From: Mycobacteroides saopaulense
GTDB taxonomy: Bacteria > Actinomycetota > Actinomycetes > Mycobacteriales > Mycobacteriaceae
DNA length: 64,000 bases
Reading direction: 5' to 3'
Assembly (NCBI RefSeq): GCF_001456355.1
Contig: NZ_CP010271.1
Location: 4,464,001-4,528,000 of the forward strand
Shown here in pieces: positions 11,013-19,253 of this stretch. The notes beneath the pieces are model-generated. The model was given only the letters and a program-made list of their open reading frames with translations. It was not told the DNA's origin and ran no database searches. A program made the position numbers and the translations under genes. The first letter of the stretch is position 1; every line of letters starts with the position of its first letter.

Positions 11013-12293
11013 TCAGCCGGCCTGTTTGAGGCGAGCGAAGTTCTCCAACAAATCCGCAGCGGTCACCGGGCTTTCGGCGGGTTTGGTCATGCGGGTTGCC
11101 ACCTCGCGGGCCCTGGCGACACATTGCGGATCGAGAATGGTGCGCAGATCGGCGACCAGAGACTTCTGCGTGGTCGCCGAAAAACGCCGGGCAGTACCCA
11201 CTTTGAGTCGCTTCACCCGCGCGCCCCACAAGGTCTGATCCAGGTCCGTAGAAAGGACCAACGTAGGCACCCCCGCACGCATGCTCGCCGCGGTGGTACC
11301 AGCTCCGCCATGGTGCACCACGGCGCGGCAGACCGGGAAGGCAGCCGAGTAGTTCATCACGGCAACCACTTTGACATTCTCGTAATGTGGGACATGGTTG
11401 AAATCACTTCCGCCTGCGCACACCAAGGCTCGCTCACCCAGCTGGTCACAGGCACCACTGATCATGGCGAGGGTCTCCGCAGCGGATTCGACCGGCATGC
11501 TGCCGAAGCCGAAGCAAATCGGTGGCTTTCCGGCGGCTATCCAGGACGCCACCTCGTCATCGGAATCCGTTGGCAAATCCAATGTCAATGCCCCCACAAA
11601 CGGCCGCCGTCCCTCGTATTCCGCCCATTCGGCTGCCAGCCCGGGCATGCAGGCCTCGTCGTAGGCCTGGATCTCCAGCGCACCGCGTTCGGTAATCCGC
11701 CATGGCGAAGGCCGGGTGGCTTTGGGAAGTCCCAGTTCTCGGCGTTGAGGATCCTCAAGCCTTTTGAATAGCGGCCAACCGAGCCACTCCGAAAATCTCA
11801 TGATGGAGCGGCCCAACCGCGCCGGCATCCCCGGCACCAGCTGACCGTTGGCGCGAATGGGAAACACATGAAGGGTGGCGAACGGGAGGTTGTAGAACTC
11901 GGCGACGTTGCCCGCCGACTCCTCCCCGAGAACCCCGGTGAAAAGTAGATCGGCGTCCTGAGCTTGGGACCTGAGCGTCGAGCTGACGTCCTCCCAACAC
12001 TGCGTGAGAAACCGCCAGTCTTCGCGCAGCAGCTCTTTGAGATCGCGGATCCTCCAGAAGTTTCTCCAGAAGTTCCGTAGGAATCGTGCCCAGAAGTCGC
12101 GATTCACGTCCTGCCACACCCGAACATCCGGTCCACAGGCGACGGCAGCCAGACCGGCCGCCTCGGCGAAACCGACCAAGTCCGGTGGTACAACCATGCG
12201 CACGTCATGTCCGCGACGCCGTAATTCGCGGCCGACCGCGACACCGGGCTCGACATCACCACGTGTTCCATAGAATGACAGTACGAATTTCAT
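11013..12293 (-). CDS. GT1-family glycosyltransferase (first of tandem pair)
   Basis: A 426-residue paralog of the following gene, with the same architecture: N-terminal MKFVLSFYGTRGDVEP, a variable acceptor half, and the donor-binding HHGGAGTT motif near 327. GT1 enzymes of this kind attach deoxysugars to the threonine or alaninol of mycobacterial glycopeptidolipids; the sugar used here cannot be read from sequence. The ATG lies about 140 bases after the end of an upstream methyltransferase gene on the same strand, so the three genes may be co-transcribed. Both glycosyltransferases lie in the middle of the lipopeptide locus and are probably its decorating enzymes. Confidence 0.92.
   Translation of the reverse strand: MKFVLSFYGTRGDVEPGVAVGRELRRRGHDVRMVVPPDLVGFAEAAGLAAVACGPDVRVWQDVNRDFWARFLRNFWRNFWRIRDLKELLREDWRFLTQCWEDVSSTLRSQAQDADLLFTGVLGEESAGNVAEFYNLPFATLHVFPIRANGQLVPGMPARLGRSIMRFSEWLGWPLFKRLEDPQRRELGLPKATRPSPWRITERGALEIQAYDEACMPGLAAEWAEYEGRRPFVGALTLDLPTDSDDEVASWIAAGKPPICFGFGSMPVESAAETLAMISGACDQLGERALVCAGGSDFNHVPHYENVKVVAVMNYSAAFPVCRAVVHHGGAGTTAASMRAGVPTLVLSTDLDQTLWGARVKRLKVGTARRFSATTQKSLVADLRTILDPQCVARAREVATRMTKPAESPVTAADLLENFARLKQAG
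11070..11590. repeat. Direct repeat copy 2, glycosyltransferase 3' half (pairs with 9787-10307)
   Basis: Second copy of the repeat within the upstream glycosyltransferase. It covers the C-terminal donor-binding domain including HHGGAGTT. The shared blocks stop where the N-terminal acceptor domain begins. Confidence 0.9.
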
Positions 12294-12436
12294 CGCGGAT
12301 CAGCCCTTCACTTCCCGTGTTCCTGCGGAATGAAAGCGGGAGCCTTGCCACGGCTCGACCGCCCGGCAGCATATCCCGGTCGTAGAGCTATTGACTTGAA
12401 ATCCAAGAGATTTGGGGAATGCGTTCAGATTTCATA

Positions 12437-13417
12437 TCACTTGGCACGCAAGACAAAACCAGTCTGGTCACCACGGTTCTGCTGATTCAGACGTTTCGCG
12501 CGCTTCTCCCACTCCCAGATCTGCCTGGGTCGAAACATCGTAAGGATCTTCGGGTCGGTGACCGAGACATCACCCCGATAGGCCTCGCTTCCGCTGAACT
12601 GACCGAACGTCGAGTCGTCGAATGTCCGCTCCACGCGCAGTCCGGCTCGGTCAGCGGCCAGCGCCATGCCCTGACGCGACGGGATGACCATGTGCCGTGG
12701 TGCATCTGCCTGCACCCAGTCGGCGCCATAGATGGACCATGCCTCGGACGAGGTCGTGGGCACCCGCGCCAGACACCTACCCCCTGCTGCGAGTCGGCGT
12801 GCCGCCATCTTGAGCGTGGACACCGGATCGGGCATGTGTTCGAGTGAATGGTTGAACATGATGAGATCGAATTCGCCTGCCACATCGCCCAAATACCGCT
12901 TCTGCAGGGGAATGCCCGCGCGCGACTCACCATCACTCATGATGAATGGGTCGGCACCGATCAAGCTACTGAATCCGACCCTTGCGAGCCGATCCAACAA
13001 TGCACCGCTTCCGCAGCCGACATCCAAGATCCGCGCACCACGTTCAATTCCGAGCTCCGCGAGCATCCCGACTGCGTCACCGCCGAGCAGCACACGAAAG
13101 ACGCCCTCGGGCAGCGGGGCCGACATCACGGATCCGAATATCCTTCCTCCGCTTCGCAATCTAAACCGGTCACGCTGGGTGACCAGCCATTGGAGCAGCC
13201 TCGGCTGAGCGGCCCCGTTATGGGAGTAGTACGTCGCGGGGTAGTGCCGCATGAGTGAATCGCCTTCAAGCGGACTCACCATCTGCAACGTCTCGCATGC
13301 GACGCAGCTGAAATATTCGAACACCTCGCGGGTTCCGAACATCATCTCGCGGATCTCGAGCGTGGGATGTGGCCCAGTCGAATCGCAGAGTCGGCATTCA
13401 CTGGTAACCGCCGTCAT
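12437..13417 (-). CDS. Zinc-ribbon class I SAM-dependent methyltransferase
   Basis: A 326-residue protein. The N-terminus has a four-cysteine zinc ribbon (C8, C11, C38, C41), followed by a Rossmann methyltransferase domain with SAM motif I ILDVGCGSGALL near 134. This layout is typical of C- or O-methyltransferases acting on sugars or on peptide and polyketide intermediates. No membrane segment is apparent. It lies upstream of, and on the same strand as, the two glycosyltransferases, so I infer that it methylates a sugar or the peptide core of the lipopeptide. It is not obviously one of the known rhamnosyl methyltransferases of GPL loci. The start fits an ATG with no shorter conserved alternative. 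Confidence 0.85.
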   Translation of the reverse strand: MTAVTSECRLCDSTGPHPTLEIREMMFGTREVFEYFSCVACETLQMVSPLEGDSLMRHYPATYYSHNGAAQPRLLQWLVTQRDRFRLRSGGRIFGSVMSAPLPEGVFRVLLGGDAVGMLAELGIERGARILDVGCGSGALLDRLARVGFSSLIGADPFIMSDGESRAGIPLQKRYLGDVAGEFDLIMFNHSLEHMPDPVSTLKMAARRLAAGGRCLARVPTTSSEAWSIYGADWVQADAPRHMVIPSRQGMALAADRAGLRVERTFDDSTFGQFSGSEAYRGDVSVTDPKILTMFRPRQIWEWEKRAKRLNQQNRGDQTGFVLRAK

Positions 13418-13494
13418 TCAGATCTCCACATGCTTGTGACAGGCCGCCACAGAACAACTTTCAAAGGAACCACAGAGGACGAACCTACCGCGTA

Positions 13495-14298
13495 GTGTCT
13501 CCGAACGTGTGGGGATCAGTACTAGCGCTCGTGGTACTGGTGGCCCTCAACCCCATACGCCTCGGCATCACACTCCTCGTGATCTCCCGACCACGGCCCG
13601 CGCAGAACCTGCTCGTCTATTGGGCAGGGTGCCTTATAGGTTGCATCCCCGCGGTCGCGCTTCCGCTGACGCTGTTACATATCACGCCGGTGTTCAGGTC
13701 ATTCGCCGAAGGTGTGGCGGGCAGCCCCACCATTCGGCACATTCAGCTCGGTATGGGCTTGCTCGCGCTGTCGGTTGCCGCGCTGATAACCGTACGTCCC
13801 CTGCTGCGGCGCCGTCAGCCACAGGCGGTGTCGAGTGCCAACACCTCGGGTGCAGAACTCAATCCCCAGGCAACAAACCCGATCTCACGGCTATTGGGCA
13901 ACGCCGACAATGACCCCTCGGGCAGTGATGGCTCCTCCATTCGACGTCTGCTGCGCCGGGCGACCGGCGCCTGGGAAAACGGAACGCTGTGGGTCGCGTT
14001 CTTGATCGGCCTGCTGCTGGGAGGAATCGAACCCGACGCGGGCCTATTCCTGATCGCCATTCTGGTGACCTCGGGGGCCGCGCTGGGGACACAGATCATC
14101 GTCGCCGTGGTCTTCGCCATCGGAGTACTGGCGATTGTCGAACTCACCCTGGTGAGCTATCTGGTCGCGCCCGCCAAGACCCAGACTGTGGTGCAGCTAC
14201 TGCACGACTGGGCATTGGCTCACCGCCGGAAAATTCTGATAGCCATGTGCATAGTGGCCGGGGTATCACTTCTGCTCCACGGCCTGGGTGGCATCTGA
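13495..14298 (+). CDS. Gap-like (GPL/sulfolipid-addressing family) membrane protein, copy 1
   Basis: A 267-residue integral membrane protein with about six hydrophobic helices in two groups of three, separated by a polar Ser/Asn/Arg-rich loop of roughly 60 residues (about 100-160). The pattern ALNPIRLGITLLVISRPRPAQN near the N-terminus and ELTLVSYLVAP near the C-terminus are features of the Gap/Sap (SfLAP) family, which is required for moving glycopeptidolipids and sulfolipids to the mycobacterial surface. The GTG at 13495 is the only start that keeps the first helix. It is followed after 42 bases by a paralog on the same strand. It probably works with the MmpS-MmpL system in this locus. Confidence 0.85.
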   Translation: MSPNVWGSVLALVVLVALNPIRLGITLLVISRPRPAQNLLVYWAGCLIGCIPAVALPLTLLHITPVFRSFAEGVAGSPTIRHIQLGMGLLALSVAALITVRPLLRRRQPQAVSSANTSGAELNPQATNPISRLLGNADNDPSGSDGSSIRRLLRRATGAWENGTLWVAFLIGLLLGGIEPDAGLFLIAILVTSGAALGTQIIVAVVFAIGVLAIVELTLVSYLVAPAKTQTVVQLLHDWALAHRRKILIAMCIVAGVSLLLHGLGGI

Positions 14299-14340
14299 GA
14301 ACTCTCCGTCAAGTTCCTGAGTGAAAACCATTCGGGCACA

Positions 14341-15219
14341 ATGATTCGCCAGAATCAAAGGTTGATACTGCTGCCCGAATCCGGTCTTCAATTCGCCCAA
14401 GAAAGCAGTCCTGTCTCGGTAGTGTTCGGGGCCGTGTGGGGTCTACTTTTCGTGATGGCGACCATGTTCGCGGTCAATCCGGTGCTACTGGCCATCATCG
14501 TCTTGATGATCTCGCGGCCTCAACCCGTGCAGAACCTGGCGGCATACTGGCTCGGCAGCATGATCGTGAGTCTCGCGGGCCTGCTGATACCGCTGACGGT
14601 CCTACACCTAGCGCCGTCATTCCGTTCCTTCGTCGAGGGGATGGCCGCGCCGGGCAGCAGCACCACCACAAGGTTGGTCAACCTGGGGATGGGTGTTCTG
14701 ATGCTGTCGATAGCGGCGCTGATGGTGGCGCGCTCGATCCGCAATCGAACCGGCCTGCCGGTACCGGTCGGCAACACCTCTACCCAGCCCCGGGACAACG
14801 CGGCGCCCAGCCCCGTCACATCGCCGTTCGGTGTGCCGAGCGTGGCGGTGGCGCAGGGCGAATCGCTACCCCGGCGAATAGTGCGGCGCCTCCAAAATGC
14901 CTGGGAAGATGGAGCTTTGTGGGTCGCGTTCGTGTTCGGCCTCTGCGGGCTACCGCCGCCCATGTTGGTAATCTTCGTACTCACACCCATCGTTGCCTCG
15001 GGTAACCCGATCGGCACGCAGGTGGTCGCCGTCATCGTGTTTGTCTTCGGAATGTTCACCGTGGTCGAGTTGACCCTCGTCAGTTATCTGCTCGCGCCAG
15101 CGAAAACCCTTGCCGTACTACGGCCCTTGCATGACTGGGCGCTGGCGCACCGCAGGCGGATGCTGATCACCATCTTCTCAATCGCCGGAATCATTCAGGT
15201 GGTCAACGGCATCGCCTGA
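14341..15219 (+). CDS. Gap-like membrane protein, copy 2
   Basis: A 292-residue paralog of the preceding gene with the same helix arrangement and shared motifs (AVNPVLLAIIVLMISRPQPVQN, ELTLVSYLLAPAKT, HDWALAHRR). It carries an N-terminal extension of about 25 residues before the first helix. That extension has no good ribosome binding site, and an in-frame GTG near 14432 would give a start nearer the family's usual N-terminus, so the true start is uncertain. The cytoplasmic loop between helix groups is longer and richer in Pro and Thr than in copy 1. Tandem Gap genes suggest a heteromeric exporter or two related cargoes. Confidence 0.85.
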   Translation: MIRQNQRLILLPESGLQFAQESSPVSVVFGAVWGLLFVMATMFAVNPVLLAIIVLMISRPQPVQNLAAYWLGSMIVSLAGLLIPLTVLHLAPSFRSFVEGMAAPGSSTTTRLVNLGMGVLMLSIAALMVARSIRNRTGLPVPVGNTSTQPRDNAAPSPVTSPFGVPSVAVAQGESLPRRIVRRLQNAWEDGALWVAFVFGLCGLPPPMLVIFVLTPIVASGNPIGTQVVAVIVFVFGMFTVVELTLVSYLLAPAKTLAVLRPLHDWALAHRRRMLITIFSIAGIIQVVNGIA

Positions 15220-15239
15220 CCGTGTAGTGCGGGCGCGAT

Positions 15240-16292
15240 TCAGGCCCACGTTCCTCGGCGCCCGTTGGCGGTCGCCATGACCTCGTAGATAAGTTTCATC
15301 ATCGAGGGGCGGGTGCGCCGGCTGAGCTTCTGGAATCTGTGGAAATCTTCGATCATCGCCCGAAACCCACGCTCGCTGATTCGGTAGTCCGCCAGCACGT
15401 CGTCAAGTGCCGATGGATCCCAGGGCTCATCGCAGGCGGCTGCGCAAAGCGTCTCGTAAACCACGGAAATCCACTCGGTACCAAAGGGCTCCGTGACCGG
15501 TCCGCAGTATTTCTGGCGCCGAAGATCGGTTTCGAGGAACTCGTCGATCGCTACCTCGTCGCGGTTGTCCAGCGCCAGACCCAACGCCACCGAGATTCGC
15601 TTCATTTCCCGGCGCCAGTCCTCCAATAGGTTGGTGTATCCGACGAATACCCGAGGTACCTGTCGGGTACGCGCCTCGGCCAACAGATTGAACTTGAGCC
15701 ACAACGCACTCGAAAACTCGGGGGAGGCGGCCGCCTGGGCCGCGACCGAGGCGATGACCTCGGTCGGGTGACGCACTGCTATCACCGTCGCCACATCGAA
15801 TCCGGTGAGCCGCGCGGCCTCAAACCACATGTCGGACAGTAGATTTATCCTTGGATCCTTGACGACCAGCAACGGCGCGGTTGGTAACGTGGCCAGGTAG
15901 GCTCGAATCTCGGCGATGCAGGCAGTCTTCTCCGCGGCGTCGAACGCACCTTCCTCCTGCAGGCGCAATGTCGTATCGAACCGCGAGCTACCGTTGCGGT
16001 GCAGGATTCTCTCGTTGAGGATGATCGCCTTGCGCGGTTCCCAATAGCCACGCGGATTGGCCGGGTTGGCACCGGCGAGTGCCGGAGGAAGTGCGCCGCC
16101 ACACAGCGAGAGAGCACGGGTGATCGCCGATGTGCCAGAGCGGGCCATTCCTAGGACAAACAGAAGGACTGGACGGCTCGGGGAGGCGCCGTGCTGCACC
16201 ATGAAATCCTCCAGCGATATGCCGCCCGGTCCTGATGGGGATCCGATCAGAAGGAGTCCCAAGGCGTAATTGACTGTCGCACATTGAATCAT
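15240..16292 (-). CDS. PAPS-dependent sulfotransferase
   Basis: A protein of up to 350 residues with the two PAPS-binding elements of sulfotransferases. These are the 5'-phosphosulfate loop GMARSGTS (48-55) and a 3'-phosphate-binding stretch beginning AVRHPTEVIASV near 180. The rest resembles glycan- and lipid-directed bacterial sulfotransferases. The first 30 residues are poorly conserved, and an ATG at residue 31 (MVQHGASPSRP) is a credible alternative start. It lies tail-to-tail with the Gap genes and about 90 bases downstream of a methyltransferase on the same strand. By context it would sulfate the sugar or peptide of the exported lipopeptide; sulfated glycopeptidolipids are known from other rapid growers. 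Confidence 0.88.
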   Translation of the reverse strand: MIQCATVNYALGLLLIGSPSGPGGISLEDFMVQHGASPSRPVLLFVLGMARSGTSAITRALSLCGGALPPALAGANPANPRGYWEPRKAIILNERILHRNGSSRFDTTLRLQEEGAFDAAEKTACIAEIRAYLATLPTAPLLVVKDPRINLLSDMWFEAARLTGFDVATVIAVRHPTEVIASVAAQAAASPEFSSALWLKFNLLAEARTRQVPRVFVGYTNLLEDWRREMKRISVALGLALDNRDEVAIDEFLETDLRRQKYCGPVTEPFGTEWISVVYETLCAAACDEPWDPSALDDVLADYRISERGFRAMIEDFHRFQKLSRRTRPSMMKLIYEVMATANGRRGTWA

Positions 16293-16381
16293 GGGTCCGC
16301 GAAGGATGTGACGACATCGAGATGCTTTTCCAATGTGGTAACGGCGGTGGTATCAAGGAACTTTTCGCATTCTCAATCGGT

Positions 16382-17155
16382 TTACCTAGCGCGACTGGCA
16401 ACGACCACCGTCGGCCCGAGCCCCCGGCGGCTGCGGAATTCGAGGGTAATAGCCGGATCCGCATGATGTGCCAGCGAACGCAGCGCCGACGGACTGTAGG
16501 CACGGAGGGAACTGATGAATCCATCGTGCTGCAGCGGCGAGATGCCCACGAGCGGCAGCGTCACCGCCAACAGCGCAATATGCAGGGGCACCGGCGGGCG
16601 GGGCAGGTCGACGATCAACAACTTGCGCGCCGCGCGTGTTCCCGCCGCAAATACTCGAGCAGCAGCTTCGGGCGGTAAGTGGTGCAACGACAGCGCAAAC
16701 ACCGCCAGGTCGTAATAACCTCCCGGGGAATCGATCTCGGTGGCATCCATCTTTCGCACAGTTGCGCGCGGGTGGCTGCCGATTTCACCGGCGGCAGCAG
16801 CGGCCACAAAGCTGGGATCGATATCCGTGACCGTCACCTCGGCAGTGGCGTGCATGTCCAGCAGTTTGTGCGACAACCCACCGAGCCCTGCACCGAGTTC
16901 AAGGATCTTCGGAGAACCCACGTCGGCCACCTCCCGAAGCACCATCCGGGCACATTTCTCATGGATGCCGATCCATCGCCGCCGGCCGGCGCGATCAAGC
17001 GAGGACATGACCTTACGTTTCAGATCGTCGACATCGTCGCGGTCCAGGTATTCGAGCCGGTCGGTCTGCAAACGCCGGTCCAGCCAGGACGCATCCGGTC
17101 CGCCCCTGGGCATGCTCGAAATATCGCGGGTCTTGTTCTCCACGTTGAACATCAT
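16382..17155 (-). CDS. Class I SAM-dependent methyltransferase
   Basis: A 257-residue methyltransferase with SAM motif I KILELGAGLGGLSHKL near 80, an acidic motif II (VTDIDPSF) and a post-motif region LAVFALSLHHLPPEA. The C-terminal half has a hydrophobic stretch near residues 175-195 (PLHIALLAVTLPLVG), unusual for a purely soluble enzyme and suggestive of membrane or lipid contact. It is divergent from the acyltransferase gene and upstream of the sulfotransferase, and the latter two could form one transcription unit. The substrate is unknown; within this locus a sugar or acyl O-methylation is likely. Confidence 0.85.
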   Translation of the reverse strand: MMFNVENKTRDISSMPRGGPDASWLDRRLQTDRLEYLDRDDVDDLKRKVMSSLDRAGRRRWIGIHEKCARMVLREVADVGSPKILELGAGLGGLSHKLLDMHATAEVTVTDIDPSFVAAAAAGEIGSHPRATVRKMDATEIDSPGGYYDLAVFALSLHHLPPEAAARVFAAGTRAARKLLIVDLPRPPVPLHIALLAVTLPLVGISPLQHDGFISSLRAYSPSALRSLAHHADPAITLEFRSRRGLGPTVVVASRAR

Positions 17156-17439
17156 GAATCACCGTGACGTTGTCCGGCGTACCTGTTGCGAAATCAAAAG
17201 CCGTGCGGCGCAGAAAAAGTGCAATACCCATGCAGATAATCCGCCACACTGCCGCCATGAAACAATTTCGCCACGACATCCCCGCCAAGCAGCTAGGCTC
17301 CGGACCTATTCGGCCGGTTGAGCCCCGTCGAGCGGCCGGCAGAGACACGTTGACAACTGGGGCACGCGCATCTCCAAAACTATTGCCGCCCAAAGCGAGC
17401 AACTGTCATCGCGCGGCCGGGAACGAAGGAGTTTGATCG

Positions 17440-18855
17440 GTGCCTGGGCAGATGCGTCGTCTTCGCGATTCCCTGAGCCGACGTCGAGCTTCCAAAGGTG
17501 TTACGCAGAAGGATAATCGGCTCGCATTGGCAGACGAGGCACTGCTCGCGGAACACCACGCCGCCGGCATGAACGTGGTTATCCAGGTTACGTGGCTGTA
17601 CAGCGCGGCCGTCGACTTCGACGCGTTACAGAGCTTTCGGCGCAACCTGGGCCAGGGTCTGTTAGGGCGGCGCATCGAGCGTCCGGCGCTGCCCATCGCC
17701 CGGCATCGCTGGGTGGTAGATCGGGGGCAGCTGGACATCGACATCGCACCGAACACCCGTCCACGTGCCGAATTCAGCGATTGGGTCGACGAGCGTTCTC
17801 AGTTGCGCATCGACCCGGAATCGGGCCCGGGGTGGCACCTGGGGGTTCTTCCTCTCGAAGACGGCACCACCGCGATCAGTCTGGTGCTCTCCCACAACCT
17901 GATCGACGGTCTCGGGCTCGCCCTTGTGATAGTCGAGGCGGTACTCGGCAAGACCCGCGACCTTGGTTACCCACCGCCGTCTTCCCGCAAGCGACTACGT
18001 GCCCTGGCACAGGACACCAGACAGACTGCGCGGGACGTGCCGGAGGTCACCAGAGCGCTGATTTCGGCGGTGAAGCTGGGCAGAAAGCAGGCCCGCGAGA
18101 AGGCCGCATCGGGAAGATCACCGGCCCCAGCACCAGCCACGCGTGTCGCGGTCGTACCCGATGACGTTGTGCTTGTACCGGCCATCACGATCTACGTGAG
18201 TCTGAAGGATTGGGATGCCTGCGCCGAAACCCTTGGTGGAGCCAGTCATACACTCGCTGCCGCCTTCGCGGCTCGGTTCGGCGAGCGCATCGGGCGTCGA
18301 CGCTCCGACGATGGTGCGGTCACCCTGCAGATTCCCATCAGTGACCGGGCCCAGGACGACACACGTGCGATGGCTCTTTCCTACGCTCGCGTCAGCATCG
18401 ACCCGACGTCGCTCACCACTGATCTGCGGGAGGTGCGGGCTGCCATCAAGCAGACGCTGAGGACCTTGAAGGAAACACCCGACGAGTCCAAGCAACTCCT
18501 CTGGCTGCCATCGTTCGCGCCGGAACGTTCCCTGAAACGGATGGTTGCCAGGATGCCGGCCGACCCCGATCAGTCGGTGTTCTGTTCTTATCTAGGCGAT
18601 CTCAACTCGATGATCGGCTACCCCGCAGGTTCAATCGCCGACTTCCAGAATGCGCGAGCAACCGGGCAGCGCGAAAGACGGCAGTTGCTTGAACGCACCG
18701 GTGGCAGAATGTTCATTCTGTCTGGGCGCCTCAACGGCAAGATCTTCATCAGTGTCGGCGCTTACCAACCGGGTGCGACAAACACCAAGCAGGCACTGTG
18801 CGATCTGGCTGAACTCACGTTGGCGGATTTCGGCCTCACCGGCGAGATTCACTGA
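17440..18855 (+). CDS. HxxxDG acyltransferase (condensation/PapA-like fold)
   Basis: A 471-residue protein with the catalytic HxxxDG motif of the condensation/PapA/wax-ester-synthase superfamily (SHNLIDGLG, H152 to G157). A second-half segment, CSYLGDLNSMIG near 388, resembles the structural Asp/Asn motif of that fold. A basic linker rich in Arg and Lys (about 180-225) separates the two halves. No membrane anchor is evident. The GTG at 17440 is chosen; an ATG four codons later is equally possible. It converges on the MHB protein gene four bases away. Mycobacterial members acylate trehalose, glycerol, phthiocerol or sugar hydroxyls, so I infer an acyl decoration of the lipopeptide. Confidence 0.8.
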   Translation: MPGQMRRLRDSLSRRRASKGVTQKDNRLALADEALLAEHHAAGMNVVIQVTWLYSAAVDFDALQSFRRNLGQGLLGRRIERPALPIARHRWVVDRGQLDIDIAPNTRPRAEFSDWVDERSQLRIDPESGPGWHLGVLPLEDGTTAISLVLSHNLIDGLGLALVIVEAVLGKTRDLGYPPPSSRKRLRALAQDTRQTARDVPEVTRALISAVKLGRKQAREKAASGRSPAPAPATRVAVVPDDVVLVPAITIYVSLKDWDACAETLGGASHTLAAAFAARFGERIGRRRSDDGAVTLQIPISDRAQDDTRAMALSYARVSIDPTSLTTDLREVRAAIKQTLRTLKETPDESKQLLWLPSFAPERSLKRMVARMPADPDQSVFCSYLGDLNSMIGYPAGSIADFQNARATGQRERRQLLERTGGRMFILSGRLNGKIFISVGAYQPGATNTKQALCDLAELTLADFGLTGEIH

Positions 18856-18859
18856 CAGA

Positions 18860-19198
18860 TCAGAAGTTGTGGCAGGTCCTGTAGGCCTGTTCCATCACGC
18901 CGAGATACGGCTGGAATGCCGGAGCGTTAGCCACATCTTGAGCAGTCTGCGCCCGCTTTTCCGGCCCGGCCGCGAGGAATTCGCGCAGACCGCGTTGCAG
19001 TATGGGCGACTGAGAAAATGCCTTACCGAACTGCGGATCTTGCGCATTCAGCGCCGCCACCACTTGTGGATAGCTGCACGTCGTGTTGATGGCCAAGTCC
19101 AGGTCCGGGTCCGCGGAAGCGATCCCCGTGCCGACGGTCAATGACACCGCCAGCCCTCCCAGTCCAACGGATAATGCGGTTAGCGACAAGCGAAACAT
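18860..19198 (-). CDS. Secreted heme-binding-type (MHB) protein
   Basis: A 112-residue secreted protein. The ATG at 19198 is preceded by an AGGAAG ribosome binding site. It opens with a signal peptide of about 29 residues ending ASA, then a mature domain with two cysteines (NTTCSYPQV and YRTCHNF) that probably pair. The mature part has the helical pattern of the mycobacterial haemophore family (MHB domain, Rv0203-like). It lies 55 bases downstream of the second mmpL gene and is probably the last gene of the mmpS-mmpL-mmpL operon. Rv0203 is known to pass heme to MmpL3 and MmpL11, so a periplasmic partner for these MmpLs is plausible, carrying heme or a lipid. Confidence 0.8.
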   Translation of the reverse strand: MFRLSLTALSVGLGGLAVSLTVGTGIASADPDLDLAINTTCSYPQVVAALNAQDPQFGKAFSQSPILQRGLREFLAAGPEKRAQTAQDVANAPAFQPYLGVMEQAYRTCHNF

Positions 19199-19253
19199 GT
19201 GTACTTCCTTTCTTCCTAATACTTTTGGTGCAGAATCGGCCCTAACGGACGAG

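Noticed and set aside
9757..12385. Plus-strand frames over the glycosyltransferases
   Set aside because: Basic, low-complexity translations with no family similarity; the minus strand encodes clear GT1 enzymes.
17013..17436. Small frames between the methyltransferase and acyltransferase
   Set aside because: No ribosome binding sites and no similarity; the stretch is a divergent promoter region.
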